Assembly: GCA_030691545.1 (NCBI GenBank)
Contig: JAUYEE010000007.1
Coordinates: 1-64,000, forward strand
From: a bacterium
GTDB lineage: Bacteria; Auribacterota; JABMQX01
Direction of reading: 5' to 3'
DNA: 64,000 nucleotides
Shown here: piece by piece, positions 47,501 to 56,761 of the stretch
How positions within the stretch are numbered: position 1 is the first letter of the stretch
Layout: each line of letters begins with the position of its first letter
Notes under the pieces: model-generated
The model's database searches: none
What the model was told of the DNA's origin: nothing
The model's input: the letters and a program-made list of their open reading frames with translations, nothing else
Translations under genes and position numbers: made by a program

Positions 47501-49478
47501 CGCCACCATCGTAATAGCGCACTTCGTCCACGGGATTGTCATTTTCGTCCCTCAATCGGACGTTTTCTCCATCGTTCGCGAGGGCGCCCTCATACGGCCC
47601 GAGAACGCCGGTGATTTCGTACTTCTGCTCGATGTTCGCGGGGTCTCTGGCAATGACGAGATAGTCGCCCGGCGACATCAGCTTGTGTTCAGTGAACGTG
47701 TAGTCAATTGCTTTGCTCAGCCGCCATCCGAAGAGGTCCACGATGTTCGGCCCGCGGTTAGAAAGCTCGATGTACTCGTCAGTACCGCTTTTTGTGATGG
47801 GATGGTACATGATTTCGTTGATGACGATAGAGTCCTCCAGAACCACGACATTCGGCCCGTCGGGGGAGAGACTCGGCATGAAGTACCATCCCTCGCCGCC
47901 GTCAGGATAACGCCCGTAGCTGACACCGGCGTGTGCCTGGGCTCCATAGTTAACCGCGTCCGTCACGCGCGATAGATCTGCCGCCGTCAGGAAGATTTTC
48001 TCACCCAGTGAACTGAACCCGAAGCCGAGCTCCTCGCGCGTGAAAAGGCGGTGATCCCCAGCATCCAGAATCACCCCGGCTGGTATTTGAAACCTTGCGA
48101 GGTCATCCGCATCGTCGCTCAGGAACACCCCGCCGATTTCCACGGGCTGCTCGCCTCGGTTATACAACTCGATCCAATCGCCAGCGTCCGGCAGTTCCGT
48201 CGCCGCGAGAAATTCGTTGATGACGACCGGCGGGTGCTCATGAGTGCCCGGCGTATGGTGGTAGGTATCTTCGCCGTTCCCTTGCTGGGGCACGGGTTCC
48301 TTCGTCCCTTTGAAATAGACCAAATCCGCCCCCTCATCCACCAGAACCGTGTCCGTGCCGCCCCACGTGCCGATGAGGCGCGCCGAAATCACAAAGTCGC
48401 TGCTCCCGGCGCTCGTGTTGAGCGCCTGAATTGCCAGCCAGTTTCTTCCGGAGACAAGCCGGTCCGCATACGCTGTTATATCGAACGCTTCGTATGCCGT
48501 TGGCTCCGGACTCTTATTGCTACAGGGGGCGCTGTAAGCCAGCGGAATGTCCTGAGACCCGCCAACTGTCGCGCTGCGCCCCACCTCTTTCTCGTTCAAG
48601 TTGGCGACGAAACCGTCGTCGTAAAAGACCTCGAGCGACAGCGCCTCGATCCCCTCCGGGCCCGATAGCTCGAAGGGTATCCGCAGATACAGAGACGTGT
48701 AGTTGTACTGCATGTCCGAAACCGGTGTAGCGATGGAATAGACGCCTTCCGCATCGTAGCCGATGGGGGTTGTCCCCGGTGTCCATTGCGAGTCATCGAA
48801 CCCCTCTTTCGTCCATTCGATGCTCGGAAGATTCGACACCGGATCGAACGTCGGGATGGTGAAACGGCCAACTTTGCCCGGGGTGCCTCCGAGAGTCTTG
48901 CTGATCTCCCAGCTCTCCGGTTCGTCCGGGTCGTAGAACGGACTGAGGATTTCGAGGGAATGTCCGGTTCCATCTGCCCCTGCGGGCCACTGCCCTCCGT
49001 CGTTGTAGTTCATGCGGATCAGCCTTCCCCCGCCTTCCACCCTCAGCTCGAGCGCCTCACCGGTGTTGTCCAGAAAACCCGCATAGGGACCGTACACTTC
49101 CGCCCCGCCCATGTCATCGCCGCGAGCCGCATAGAACTCGCGCAGCACGTCCGGATTCGAGGCCACCAGCAGAAACGACCGCGGCGCCAGCAGCGTCCCC
49201 TGCGGGAACACGTACGACACCCCGTCCACCAATGCGTAACCGCTCAGGTCCTCCGTCTCCGGCCCCTTGTTGTACAGTTCAATGTACTCGAGAGCCTCCC
49301 CCACTATCGGCGGGTCCTGCGGCGAGGGCGTGGGGTGATACATCAATTCCGATATCGTGAGAGCATGGACGTCCGTCGGCAACAACAGCAATGCTCCGCC
49401 AAGCATCAGCCTTATGCAACGGAGCAATAGGGTTGTGCAGGAACAAGCGAGTCCCTTTATCGGGTAGATGGTCGCCAC
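44568..49478 (-). CDS. Giant secreted CotH, lamin-tail and PA14 protein
   Basis: The 1636-residue product starts with a signal peptide and has lamin-tail domains near residues 40 (LTISELMYHPT), 430 (VVINEFLAATE) and 570 (IVINEIMYHPI), with carbohydrate-binding-like beta domains between. A CotH-like domain near 980-1260 contains LPVYRVLFP, YYQCWMRFRGSPFIRG and LVLIPWDIDFVLG. A PA14-type domain ends the protein (GLKGEYFTGMNF, RWTGFIVIEAAGTYTFWTNS). GTG at 49478 follows GGAGGTG. Probably an adhesive or modifying surface protein. It is the second CotH giant here, with different accessory domains. Confidence 0.8.
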   Translation of the reverse strand: MATIYPIKGLACSCTTLLLRCIRLMLGGALLLLPTDVHALTISELMYHPTPSPQDPPIVGEALEYIELYNKGPETEDLSGYALVDGVSYVFPQGTLLAPRSFLLVASNPDVLREFYAARGDDMGGAEVYGPYAGFLDNTGEALELRVEGGGRLIRMNYNDGGQWPAGADGTGHSLEILSPFYDPDEPESWEISKTLGGTPGKVGRFTIPTFDPVSNLPSIEWTKEGFDDSQWTPGTTPIGYDAEGVYSIATPVSDMQYNYTSLYLRIPFELSGPEGIEALSLEVFYDDGFVANLNEKEVGRSATVGGSQDIPLAYSAPCSNKSPEPTAYEAFDITAYADRLVSGRNWLAIQALNTSAGSSDFVISARLIGTWGGTDTVLVDEGADLVYFKGTKEPVPQQGNGEDTYHHTPGTHEHPPVVINEFLAATELPDAGDWIELYNRGEQPVEIGGVFLSDDADDLARFQIPAGVILDAGDHRLFTREELGFGFSSLGEKIFLTAADLSRVTDAVNYGAQAHAGVSYGRYPDGGEGWYFMPSLSPDGPNVVVLEDSIVINEIMYHPITKSGTDEYIELSNRGPNIVDLFGWRLSKAIDYTFTEHKLMSPGDYLVIARDPANIEQKYEITGVLGPYEGALANDGENVRLRDENDNPVDEVRYYDGGDWPDAADGEGSSLELIDPRDDNSVPAAWAASLESHKSSWTSFTHTSVHSNWWVQPESEFHIFLQHKGECLVDGLSFYGRGMEHLSNGSFESGTSGWLIEGTHVDSFVTDEDSVDGSRSLHIVSSGRGDTYCNRIETNTTSSLSVGQTYTITGQARWLRGSKWLNVRTHGQGIAKAVELSVPQKLGTPGAQNSVFASNRGPSITEAQHSPIVPAPGENATVTARVTDIDGVGSVELFYGVDGSGSFASRAMNETGGPGSGIYTAQIPGQSNGTLMAFYIRAIDQSGAGNTYPDNPAYRQCLYYVGAQRLSNLPVYRVLFPAKTAQELASRPRMSNHLLPCSFVYDETETYYQCWMRFRGSPFIRGSANPVYDKRAMRLRFSPDNPFHLRREINLDTMEPGRNPSLQSERVAYWICRKIGVPWSEIRFVRVMANQNDHGLYGDVQKVDEDYASFWFPGDDDGYLYKIDDWFEFTDSGGFSNRDADLRYWQNGNLSGWGDEKELYRWNYRTRSRDEEDSLQPIIDMVKAANAPDAQYVAAVSAIMDVEEVLKEIAVRHIVGDWDSWGYSRGKNNLLYQRPSDGRLVLIPWDIDFVLGSGDGPTGSLTGSGLYGFSRMFSAFGSLYDRILNDIARGPLAPGAADGYMDRTFELLSQEGVGVQSPDGIKSYLTARREFILGPAVAITTNGGMPLVTTDPNVVLTGSAPYDAETMTLNGEPVQPVWTSPTSWAISGAVSYGVNDFTVEVFDGQGNSLGSDQITITVNPFTIHTIRPEAQGTYLEWYSIPRREYSIIAGESLPPGTIIGMNIKADGPTLAYLDASAPFFSQRFYQVMVQPPKYESGLKGEYFTGMNFNTLRLTRVDNVVNFDWGDGSPGGGMPADQFSVRWTGFIVIEAAGTYTFWTNSDDGVRLRIGENTVVDNWTDHAPTWNSGSIVLSADEHTLRLEFYENGGGAVMQLEYQGPGIPRQTIPVNVLLHEPF

Positions 49479-49851
49479 TATTCACCTCCGTATCATTCGA
49501 CACCATGACCACATAATCAAAAAGGCTGGGGGAGAATTCCGCTCGTTTCCGGTGGAAAAACCACATGGGACTTCAGCTTCCCAGCCTCACACTCTTATTA
49601 TAGCACTTCAGCGGGCACCCTGCCATGCCCTTTCTGCGTTCCATCGTCTATTCCTTGCAGCCGGTGCATTGCAGAGCAGAGCCGTTCGAACAAGCCGCCC
49701 CGTCTGGAACTGTACCGCTCCTCGCAACTTACAGTAAGAATGCCCCTCATGCAGGTAACCTTTGCCCATGGGCGACAATATGGTAGGATTTCTCGCGCTG
49801 GAGGAGCGCGTCAGGAGACATCGGCAAACATAACACTGAAGGAACGAAACA
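49479..49851. other. Gene-free interval upstream of a DUF1080 gene
   Basis: No gene seen. A weak promoter-like pair TTGCCC (49762-49767) and TAGGAT (49784-49789), 16 bases apart, with TGG before the -10, may drive the gene at 49852. The left part could hold the leader of the leftward CotH gene. Confidence 0.5.
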
Positions 49852-51123
49852 ATGATGAGATTTGCATCCTTAGCATTACTTTCGATGGCACTTTTTCTGT
49901 CCACAAGCCCCGGAACATCGAGCGAGGGCACAAGAGCGGAGGACGGCTTTACGCCCATCTTCGATGGCAAGGCCCTCGCTGGCTGGGATGGCGACCCAAG
50001 ACTCTGGTCGGTCAAGGAGGGCGTGATTCGTGGCGAAACTACAAAGGAGGCCCCCGCAACTCGAAACACGTTCCTCATCTGGCGCGGCGGGACGCTGGGC
50101 GATTTTGAGCTTCGCCTCTCGTTCCGCATATCGAGCGGAAATTCAGGGGTCCAAATCCGCAGCAAGGACCGCGGCGACTGGCGGGTCACCGGCTACCAGG
50201 TTGAAGTCGTCCCCGGTCGCGAGCAGATGGGGCTGTTTTACGACGAGGGCGGACGCGGCCGTCTTGCCGAGCCAGGCCAAAAGGTGGCGATCAATGAGAA
50301 AGGGGAGAAAACGGTCGTTGGCTCCGTGGGCGACCTCAAGACGATTCAGAGCGCTTACAGGGAAAAGGATTGGAATGACCTCATTGTCATCGCTCGCGGA
50401 AGCCACATGACCCAGAGAATCAATGGCGTGGTCTTCTCCGAGTTGACCGACGAGGATAAGGAGAATCGGGCGCTGTCGGGCGTCCTCGCCCTGCAACTCC
50501 ACGCCGGCCCGCCCATGCTCGTCGAGTATAAAGACATTCGCATCAAGACTCTCGCCGGCGAGATTGCCCTGTTCAACGGCACGGACCTCACCGGCTGGAA
50601 GGTCGTTGATACGGAAGACTTCGAATCACACGGCAAAGTCTATGTGCAGGACGGCACAATCCGCCTGGAACAGGGCGGGCCGTTTACGGGCATCGCCTGG
50701 ACGGGCGAATTCCCCAAGGATAACTACGAAGTGAACCTCGGAGCCATGCGAGTGGACGGATACGACTTCTTCTCTGGGATGACCTTTCCTATCGCGGATT
50801 CCTGGGCAACCTTGATCGTCGGCGGATGGGGTGGGATGGTGGTTGGTATCTCGAACGTGGACGACATGAACGCCTCCGAGAACCAGACCACCCGTGGCGT
50901 GAGCTTTGAGCTCAAACGGTGGTATCCGATTCGGTTACGCGTCACGACTCCTAAGTTCGAAGTCTGGATTGAAGGCAAAAAGGTCATTGACCTGGCGCGA
51001 GAAGGACGCCGGTTCAACGTCTGGCCGGAGCAGCAGCCCATCCGGCCCTTTGGCGTCGCCACCTGGATGACAACCGGCGCCCTTCGCAACCTCACGTTGC
51101 GGAAGCTCGACAAAGAGCCGTGA
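49852..51123 (+). CDS. Exported protein with two DUF1080 domains
   Basis: A 423-residue product with a signal peptide (ALLSMALFLSTSPG) and two DUF1080-type domains, starting FTPIFDGKALAGWDG near residue 33 and IALFNGTDLTGWKVV near 240. The second domain is more divergent. It is the third DUF1080-bearing protein in 28 kb. Convergent with the oxidoreductase gene, which belongs to a family often found beside it in sugar oxidation pathways. Confidence 0.78.
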   Translation: MMRFASLALLSMALFLSTSPGTSSEGTRAEDGFTPIFDGKALAGWDGDPRLWSVKEGVIRGETTKEAPATRNTFLIWRGGTLGDFELRLSFRISSGNSGVQIRSKDRGDWRVTGYQVEVVPGREQMGLFYDEGGRGRLAEPGQKVAINEKGEKTVVGSVGDLKTIQSAYREKDWNDLIVIARGSHMTQRINGVVFSELTDEDKENRALSGVLALQLHAGPPMLVEYKDIRIKTLAGEIALFNGTDLTGWKVVDTEDFESHGKVYVQDGTIRLEQGGPFTGIAWTGEFPKDNYEVNLGAMRVDGYDFFSGMTFPIADSWATLIVGGWGGMVVGISNVDDMNASENQTTRGVSFELKRWYPIRLRVTTPKFEVWIEGKKVIDLAREGRRFNVWPEQQPIRPFGVATWMTTGALRNLTLRKLDKEP

Positions 51124-51146
51124 GCAGCCCGTGGGCGGCTCGCCGC

Positions 51147-52460
51147 TCACAACGTCCAACCGCTCCGATATCCCCGGCGAATGAACTCGTTCGCCCGAGG
51201 GCAGTTGGTGACATTCAGGTCCTCCGCGTCCCACTCGACTTTCTCGCCGGCGCGAATCGCCACATTGCCCAGCAATACCGCTTCCGTCATCGGCGCCGAA
51301 TAGGAGAACGGAGCCATCGCGGGCGGACCCCCTTTGCAGGCAGCGACCCATTCCTCATGATGTCCGGGCGACCGGGGAAGGGTCGGTTCGGGGCCCTTGA
51401 ACCCCTCGAACTGCTTCTCCGGCAAAAGCTTGAACTGATCGGCATGCCAGTCCGGCGAAAACAATGTCCCCTTCTCGCCGACCAGCAAGGCGCCGTTCGT
51501 GGGGATCTCCTGGCCGTGAGCCAGTTCTTTGGGCGGCTTCCTTCCTCCATCGTACCAGGTCAATTTTACCGGCGGCAAAGCCCCTCTCGCGGGAAACTCA
51601 AACCGGATGATGGACCACTGCGGGGCAGTCTCCGCGTGAACGTCGGATACCTCTGCCTCCGCGCTTGACGGGGCGCCGAGATTCAATCCCCAGAACGCCA
51701 CGTCCGCATTGTGAATGCCCATATCGCCGAGGGCGCCCGTCCCGAAGTCCCACCATCCCCGCCAGTTGAAGGGCACGTACGCCGAATGATACGGTCGCCA
51801 GGGAGCCGGGCCCAGCCAGAGGTCCCAGTCGAGTTGCTTTGGGACGGGCATTGTATCCTCCGGACGGTCAATCCCCTGCGGCCAGATCGGCCGGTCCGAC
51901 CACACGTGCACCTCCCGAATCGCCCCCAGCACCCCCGCCTGAATCAGTTCGACGGCTCGACGATGTCCGTCGTAAGAATGCCCCTGAATCCCCATCTGTG
52001 TGACGACCTTGCACCGGGCAGCCGTTTCCCTCATCACGCGTGCTTCGTATATCGAGTGGGTCAACGGCTTCTCGCAATAGACATGTTTTCCCAGCTTCAT
52101 CGCCATGACCGCCGCAGTCGCGTGCGTGTGGTCGGGCGTCGCAATGACCACTGCGTCAATGCTCTTCTCCGCTTCCAGCATCTTCCGAAAGTCCGAGTGC
52201 CTTCTCGCTTTCGGGAATCGCCTGAACGTCGCCGCCGCTTGCCTTTCGTCCACGTCGCAGAGCGCCACAATGTTCTCACTGCTCACGCCGTTGATGTCGT
52301 CGGCTCCGCGCCCCCCGACGCCAATGCCCGCGATGTCCAGCTTCTCGCTTGGGGATTTCATCTCGCACCAGATGACCCGCGGGGACGCCCAGAAAAAGGC
52401 GCCCGTTAATGCGCCTGTCTTCAAAAACTGCCGCCGGTTGATTTTGTTGCTCATCAGCAT
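51147..52460 (-). CDS. Tat-exported Gfo/Idh/MocA oxidoreductase
   Basis: An N-terminal twin-arginine signal (NRRQFLKTGALTG) precedes an NAD(P)-binding Rossmann fold (AGIGVGGRGADDI, VVIATPDHTHA) with the family signature CEKPLTHS near residue 130, then the C-terminal beta-sheet domain (GWWDFGTGALGDMGIHNAD). Such exported members typically oxidise or epimerise sugars, and Tat export allows the cofactor to be bound before transport. Total 437 residues. The ATG at 52460 follows GGAGGGAG; a second ATG at 52454 is possible. Confidence 0.85.
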   Translation of the reverse strand: MLMSNKINRRQFLKTGALTGAFFWASPRVIWCEMKSPSEKLDIAGIGVGGRGADDINGVSSENIVALCDVDERQAAATFRRFPKARRHSDFRKMLEAEKSIDAVVIATPDHTHATAAVMAMKLGKHVYCEKPLTHSIYEARVMRETAARCKVVTQMGIQGHSYDGHRRAVELIQAGVLGAIREVHVWSDRPIWPQGIDRPEDTMPVPKQLDWDLWLGPAPWRPYHSAYVPFNWRGWWDFGTGALGDMGIHNADVAFWGLNLGAPSSAEAEVSDVHAETAPQWSIIRFEFPARGALPPVKLTWYDGGRKPPKELAHGQEIPTNGALLVGEKGTLFSPDWHADQFKLLPEKQFEGFKGPEPTLPRSPGHHEEWVAACKGGPPAMAPFSYSAPMTEAVLLGNVAIRAGEKVEWDAEDLNVTNCPRANEFIRRGYRSGWTL

Positions 52461-52854
52461 ACTCCCTCCTTGTCAACGAGGAACCGTTCTTTTCGCCAGA
52501 AAGCCCGAATCGCACTATCATCGCCTCGCCGACATTCTACCGCCGCCGTCCAGATTCTTCAAACAAGTGTTCGCCCCAAACCTCAACGTGCGGTCCGCGC
52601 CTTCTGTTGCGAGAGCCCTGAGAAACACGTCGTCTGCCGCGAACAACAGGAGGTTGCGTTGGGGCACGCGAGAAGGAATCGCACCCCATGCCGCCAGCGC
52701 GCTCCGCCATTCGCTGGAGAACTCGGTGGGACCCCAGTTTTTTTGTTCCTTGAAGGGGAACGTCTTTCGGACTATGATTTTGGCGACCTTGCGATGCTTC
52801 CGAGACAGCCGAAATGGCACGATGCGTTGGCAGAAATATCCCGGAGGAGATGCG
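52461..52854. other. Gene-free interval
   Basis: About 394 bases between divergent genes. I see no gene, no clear promoter consensus and no repeat. The last 20 bases hold the ribosome site (GGAGGAG) of the gene at 52855. Confidence 0.5.
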
Positions 52855-53607
52855 ATGATTCAGGACGGAAACACGATACCAATTCCAAAAGGAACATGTC
52901 TTCTGTGCGGGAAAACCTTCAGCAAAGAGGAAATGGCGAAGCACCTCGATGGGTGCCGCGGGCGCGAGTCGCCGCCACCCGGTAAAGTCAAGCCGCGCCG
53001 CGAAACGGTACTTCATATCATCGTGGAGGGAGCGGAGTTGCCCCAGTACTGGATGCACCTGGAGGCGCCTGCCAGTGCCACGCTCGAAGACCTCGACGAA
53101 TTGCTGAGGGATGTTTGGCTCGAGTGCTGCGGCCACCTGAGCGCCTTTACCATAGATGACGAGACCTATGCCGTTGAAGAGGCAATGGAAGCGTACGACA
53201 AGAACATGGACCTGGCTCTCGGACAGTCGCTTCACCCCGAGTTGACATTCCAGCACGAGTACGACTTCGGCACAATGACCGAGCTGGGTCTGCACGTTGT
53301 CTCAGCGCGCGAACGAGATATTTACACCAAAGACATCCGGGTACTCGCCCGAAATGAGCCTCCGGACATCAAGTGCGAGGAGTGCGGGAAACCGGCGACC
53401 CAGGTGTGCTACGTCTGCATCTGGGACGGCAAAGGGTGGGTCTGCGACCGCTGTACGGGGAAACACTCTTGTAAGGATGAGGGATTTCTTCCGGTGCTTA
53501 ATTCCCCGCGCACCGGTATGTGCGGCTACGGTAGCGAGTGGGAAGAGGACGACCAAGAGGAACTCCGCGAGGAAGATGGTGATTTCGATGATGACGAGGA
53601 TGAGTAA
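52855..53607 (+). CDS. Zinc-finger pRiA4b-ORF3-like protein, copy 1
   Basis: A 250-residue protein in three parts: an N-terminal C-x2-C...H-x4-C finger (CLLCGKTFSKEEMAKHLDGC, residues about 15-34), a central plasmid pRiA4b ORF-3-like domain (QYWMHLEAPASATLEDLDEL, ECCGHLSAF), and a C-terminal cysteine cluster (CEECGKPATQVCYVC, VCDRCTGKHSC), ending in a very acidic tail. The family occurs beside transposons and in varied genomes without a firm function. Another copy follows 292 bases downstream. Confidence 0.7.
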   Translation: MIQDGNTIPIPKGTCLLCGKTFSKEEMAKHLDGCRGRESPPPGKVKPRRETVLHIIVEGAELPQYWMHLEAPASATLEDLDELLRDVWLECCGHLSAFTIDDETYAVEEAMEAYDKNMDLALGQSLHPELTFQHEYDFGTMTELGLHVVSARERDIYTKDIRVLARNEPPDIKCEECGKPATQVCYVCIWDGKGWVCDRCTGKHSCKDEGFLPVLNSPRTGMCGYGSEWEEDDQEELREEDGDFDDDEDE

Positions 53608-53899
53608 ATGGCGCGGCCAGGGAGACGACGCGCTGGTCCGGCATGACGGGTTGCTGAGTCTTCGGTGGGGGTGACCGGAAAGCGAGTCCTATTCAGGGGC
53701 GTCGTCGCGGTGCCAATTCTACTTGGCGGGATGCTTCGTGCCGGACAACGTGTCTTCTGCATTCAAGACGCCGCAGCGCACCCGGAGACGAGCCAGGTGA
53801 GTCGGCTCGTAACCCGCCAGGTGCACGGAGCGGTGAAGACATAGACATCACCCGACAACAGAGACGGCCGTGGAAAGAGCAACTTAGGGAGACCATGAT

Positions 53900-54589
53900 A
53901 TGGGTGCAGAGGCGAACGAAGCGCGCGAGCATGAGGGTAGGTGCGATCTGTGTGGGAACCTCTTCAGTAAGAGGGCAATGACCAAACACATCGAGGCATG
54001 CAGGAAGAAGAACCCGCGGAAGGCGAGCGGGCGGACAAAACCGCGCCAGGAAAAAGTCTATCATCTGGTTGTTGAAGGAGCTCATCTGCCGGAATACTGG
54101 TTACACCTGGAGGCCCCGGCCAGCGCGACCCTCCGAGACCTCGACTTGTTTCTCAGAAATATTTGGCTGGAATGCTGCGGGCATATGAGCGCATTCACTA
54201 TCGAGAAGGTACGTTACTCCGTCAGTCCTTTGGTGGAGTGGGAGGAGCGCGGGATGGACGTTCCGCTGGGCAGGGTCCTGTGTAAGGGTACGAAGTTCTA
54301 TCATGAGTACGATTTTGGAACGACTACGGTGCTTCTCCTGAAAGTTGTTTCGGAGACCGAGGGCCTGATTAGCAACAAGTCCATTCAATTTCTGGCGAGA
54401 AACCTTGCTCCGGACATCCCGTGCGAAGTATGTGGTAAGCCAGCCGTGCAGATTTGTTGCATATGTATTCAGGAAGGCACGGGGTGGCTTTGCGACGAGT
54501 GTGCCCGCAAACACCCCTGCGGAAGCGATATGTTCCTACCAGTGATCAATTCGCCCCGCACAGGGGTGTGCGGCTACGACGGACATTAG
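53900..54589 (+). CDS. Zinc-finger pRiA4b-ORF3-like protein, copy 2
   Basis: The 229-residue tandem paralogue keeps all three parts: finger CDLCGNLFSKRAMTKHIEAC, ORF-3-like core (EYWLHLEAPASATLRDLDLF, ECCGHMSAF) and C-terminal cluster (CEVCGKPAVQICCIC, LCDECARKHPC). It lacks the acidic tail of copy 1. The clear divergence outside motifs suggests an old duplication with both copies retained. The 53608-53899 gap contains no gene I can support. Confidence 0.7.
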   Translation: MGAEANEAREHEGRCDLCGNLFSKRAMTKHIEACRKKNPRKASGRTKPRQEKVYHLVVEGAHLPEYWLHLEAPASATLRDLDLFLRNIWLECCGHMSAFTIEKVRYSVSPLVEWEERGMDVPLGRVLCKGTKFYHEYDFGTTTVLLLKVVSETEGLISNKSIQFLARNLAPDIPCEVCGKPAVQICCICIQEGTGWLCDECARKHPCGSDMFLPVINSPRTGVCGYDGH

Positions 54590-54749
54590 AGTTTCGAGCT
54601 TCGGGAAAAGACCCATGTATTCTTTCGCCGAAGAGGCCCCTCCTGGACGGGGGGTTATCTCTCGACACAGCGCTGAATCAACCAAAGGTCCACAAGGTAT
54701 CTGTCATCGCCGACGCGAGCACTTGTACCCCCGTAAGAGATTCATCACG

Positions 54750-56621
54750 GTGAAGAATTTCGGGCGCTTCATTCTTCTAACCGTCGCGCTCATAATCGCC
54801 GCCGCCGTCTTCGCCGAACAGCCCGTCCTCTACATTTACGACGCCACACCCTATCTCGAGACAAATCTCAACGATCCCGAACAGGTGAAGAAGGCATGGG
54901 ATGAGGGCCATTTTCTCTTCTCCCTTCAGGGAATTCTGAACAGAGAGCGACCACGTCTTTTCGCTCGCTATATCAATCAGAGCGTGCTGGGCGAAACAAT
55001 CAATCTCGACGATTACTGGCTGGAGAAACTGCGGCAGCCGGGAGAGATGCTTACAGACTATCGTCTGGAGCGAATCACGAGCATTGAGGAACTCGCCGCG
55101 AAATTCCGGCTGTTGTTTCGGGGAGTTGTCTGCTATGACCCGAATGTCGCGGCAACTTCGAATGTAGCTTCCACAATTGCAGGGACGGAGGATTTGCCCT
55201 GTTTGCGCTACGACCCGAGCGATGGGTCGCTCTACGACCGCCTCGTCAATCATGGGCCGAGACTGCAGGTTATCATTCGCCTGTGTGGTCTCGACGGATC
55301 AAGCATCTTCACGGGCAGAGGGGCGATTCCCGGCACTGACGTCCCCTCGACGGGCAGCGCGAAATGCGACGCGTACCTCTGGGCGAAGACGAAATACCTC
55401 GACACGGGCAAGTGCGATCCAAGCGTGCTCGCCTACTACATTGACTTCTACTGGCTTCGCAACCCGCGCGCCGGCGGCTCGATCGCCAATAACACCTTGA
55501 GCAATCATGACTATTTCATCAGCAAGAAGGGCTTTTTCTTCGACATCTCGCCCTGGGATGATGAGGCGCCGATTGACAGTTCTGACCAGCCGCCGGACGC
55601 GGAACGGAAAACCCTCGAGGCAATTCTCCGCTCGGCGTACGAAGCAAGCGGCGGTCAGAAGATGATTCACATCGGCGGATTCGTCCCCTGGGCGTGGAAG
55701 TACACCCGACACGGTGGCGGGAAGCACGACGACGTTCCCACCGAGTGGCAATTCGTCCAGATTGCCTCCGCATACAACGCCTACCTCGACGCCGACGCCC
55801 TCGATAAGAGCGCTCTCGTCAATGCGTCCGTTTATCGCCACATGAAGCTGGACGACCGCTATCCTCAGGACAAGCCGACGATCGCTGATCTCAAATCCAA
55901 AGGCTTGATTGACAAAGAAGGCAGGATTGCGCCGAAACGATTCATCTCGTTTTACGTGGGCGACTACGATTCCGCGGCGTGGCTCTACCAGATGATCCCC
56001 ACTCTCTGGGATGATCCGGCGCGGGGCGAGATACCGCTCGGCTGGGCGTTTAATCCGAATCTCGCCGACCGCATGCCCGTCGCGATGGTTTATACGCGAA
56101 AGACAAAGACCCCAAACGATTTCTTTGTCTGCGGCAACTCCGGCGCCGGCTACATCAACCCCGGTATGCTTCAGTCGCCGCGCGGCTTCTCCGGTCTTCC
56201 TCAGGCGATTCATGTCTGGCAGGAACATTGCCTGCGGCATTACTTGCGCTGGGACCTGAGCATCACCGGCTTCATCATTGACGGATACGCGCCGGCGCTC
56301 TCCGTCGAGACTCTCGAAGCCTACTCGACATTCTCGCCCGACGGCATCGTCGCCCAGAGAATTCCCGATGCAGGCATTTACGGCAATATGCCCTTCAAGC
56401 GGATGGACTACGACATTCACGGCAACCCGAAACGAGCCGCCCAGACCATCCTCACTTTCATCAAAGACGACCCGCCGCAATTCCTCTTCTTCCGCTGCAT
56501 CCTGAAGACGCCGAGTTGGTACAAAGCCCTGTTCGGCGAACTGACCGCTTCCCGTCAGGACATCGTCATCCTCGACCCGTATTCGTTCTTCCTCCTGCTT
56601 CGCCTGCACGAGCGCGGGTGA
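54750..56621 (+). CDS. Exported GxGYxYP-type protein (putative glycoside hydrolase)
   Basis: A 623-residue product with a signal segment (FILLTVALIIAAAVFA). GNSGAGYINPGML in the C-terminal half resembles the GxGYxYP family signature, and IGGFVPWAWKYT, ISFYVGDYDSAAWLYQMIP and WAFNPNLADRMPVAM fit the flanking barrel. Members are putative glycoside hydrolases of uncharacterised substrate. GTG at 54750 is chosen for the signal peptide; a frame from 54615 would add 45 residues of poor quality. Confidence 0.7.
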   Translation: MKNFGRFILLTVALIIAAAVFAEQPVLYIYDATPYLETNLNDPEQVKKAWDEGHFLFSLQGILNRERPRLFARYINQSVLGETINLDDYWLEKLRQPGEMLTDYRLERITSIEELAAKFRLLFRGVVCYDPNVAATSNVASTIAGTEDLPCLRYDPSDGSLYDRLVNHGPRLQVIIRLCGLDGSSIFTGRGAIPGTDVPSTGSAKCDAYLWAKTKYLDTGKCDPSVLAYYIDFYWLRNPRAGGSIANNTLSNHDYFISKKGFFFDISPWDDEAPIDSSDQPPDAERKTLEAILRSAYEASGGQKMIHIGGFVPWAWKYTRHGGGKHDDVPTEWQFVQIASAYNAYLDADALDKSALVNASVYRHMKLDDRYPQDKPTIADLKSKGLIDKEGRIAPKRFISFYVGDYDSAAWLYQMIPTLWDDPARGEIPLGWAFNPNLADRMPVAMVYTRKTKTPNDFFVCGNSGAGYINPGMLQSPRGFSGLPQAIHVWQEHCLRHYLRWDLSITGFIIDGYAPALSVETLEAYSTFSPDGIVAQRIPDAGIYGNMPFKRMDYDIHGNPKRAAQTILTFIKDDPPQFLFFRCILKTPSWYKALFGELTASRQDIVILDPYSFFLLLRLHERG

Positions 56622-56761
56622 CCGCTCGCTGGGGTGAGCAGCTTGCTCGAAATAAGAAGCTGTGGTAGGGTCGGAACAATACGTCGCGAGGCGCATCTAA
56701 ACAGACAGTGAGAAAACCATAGAAGCCGGTTCTGCACGGAAAAGAAATACAGGAGGGTCAG

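Noticed and set aside
53608..53899. Group II intron or other ribozyme between the zinc-finger genes
   Set aside because: Some GC-rich pairing is possible, but no domain V signature or reverse transcriptase is present.
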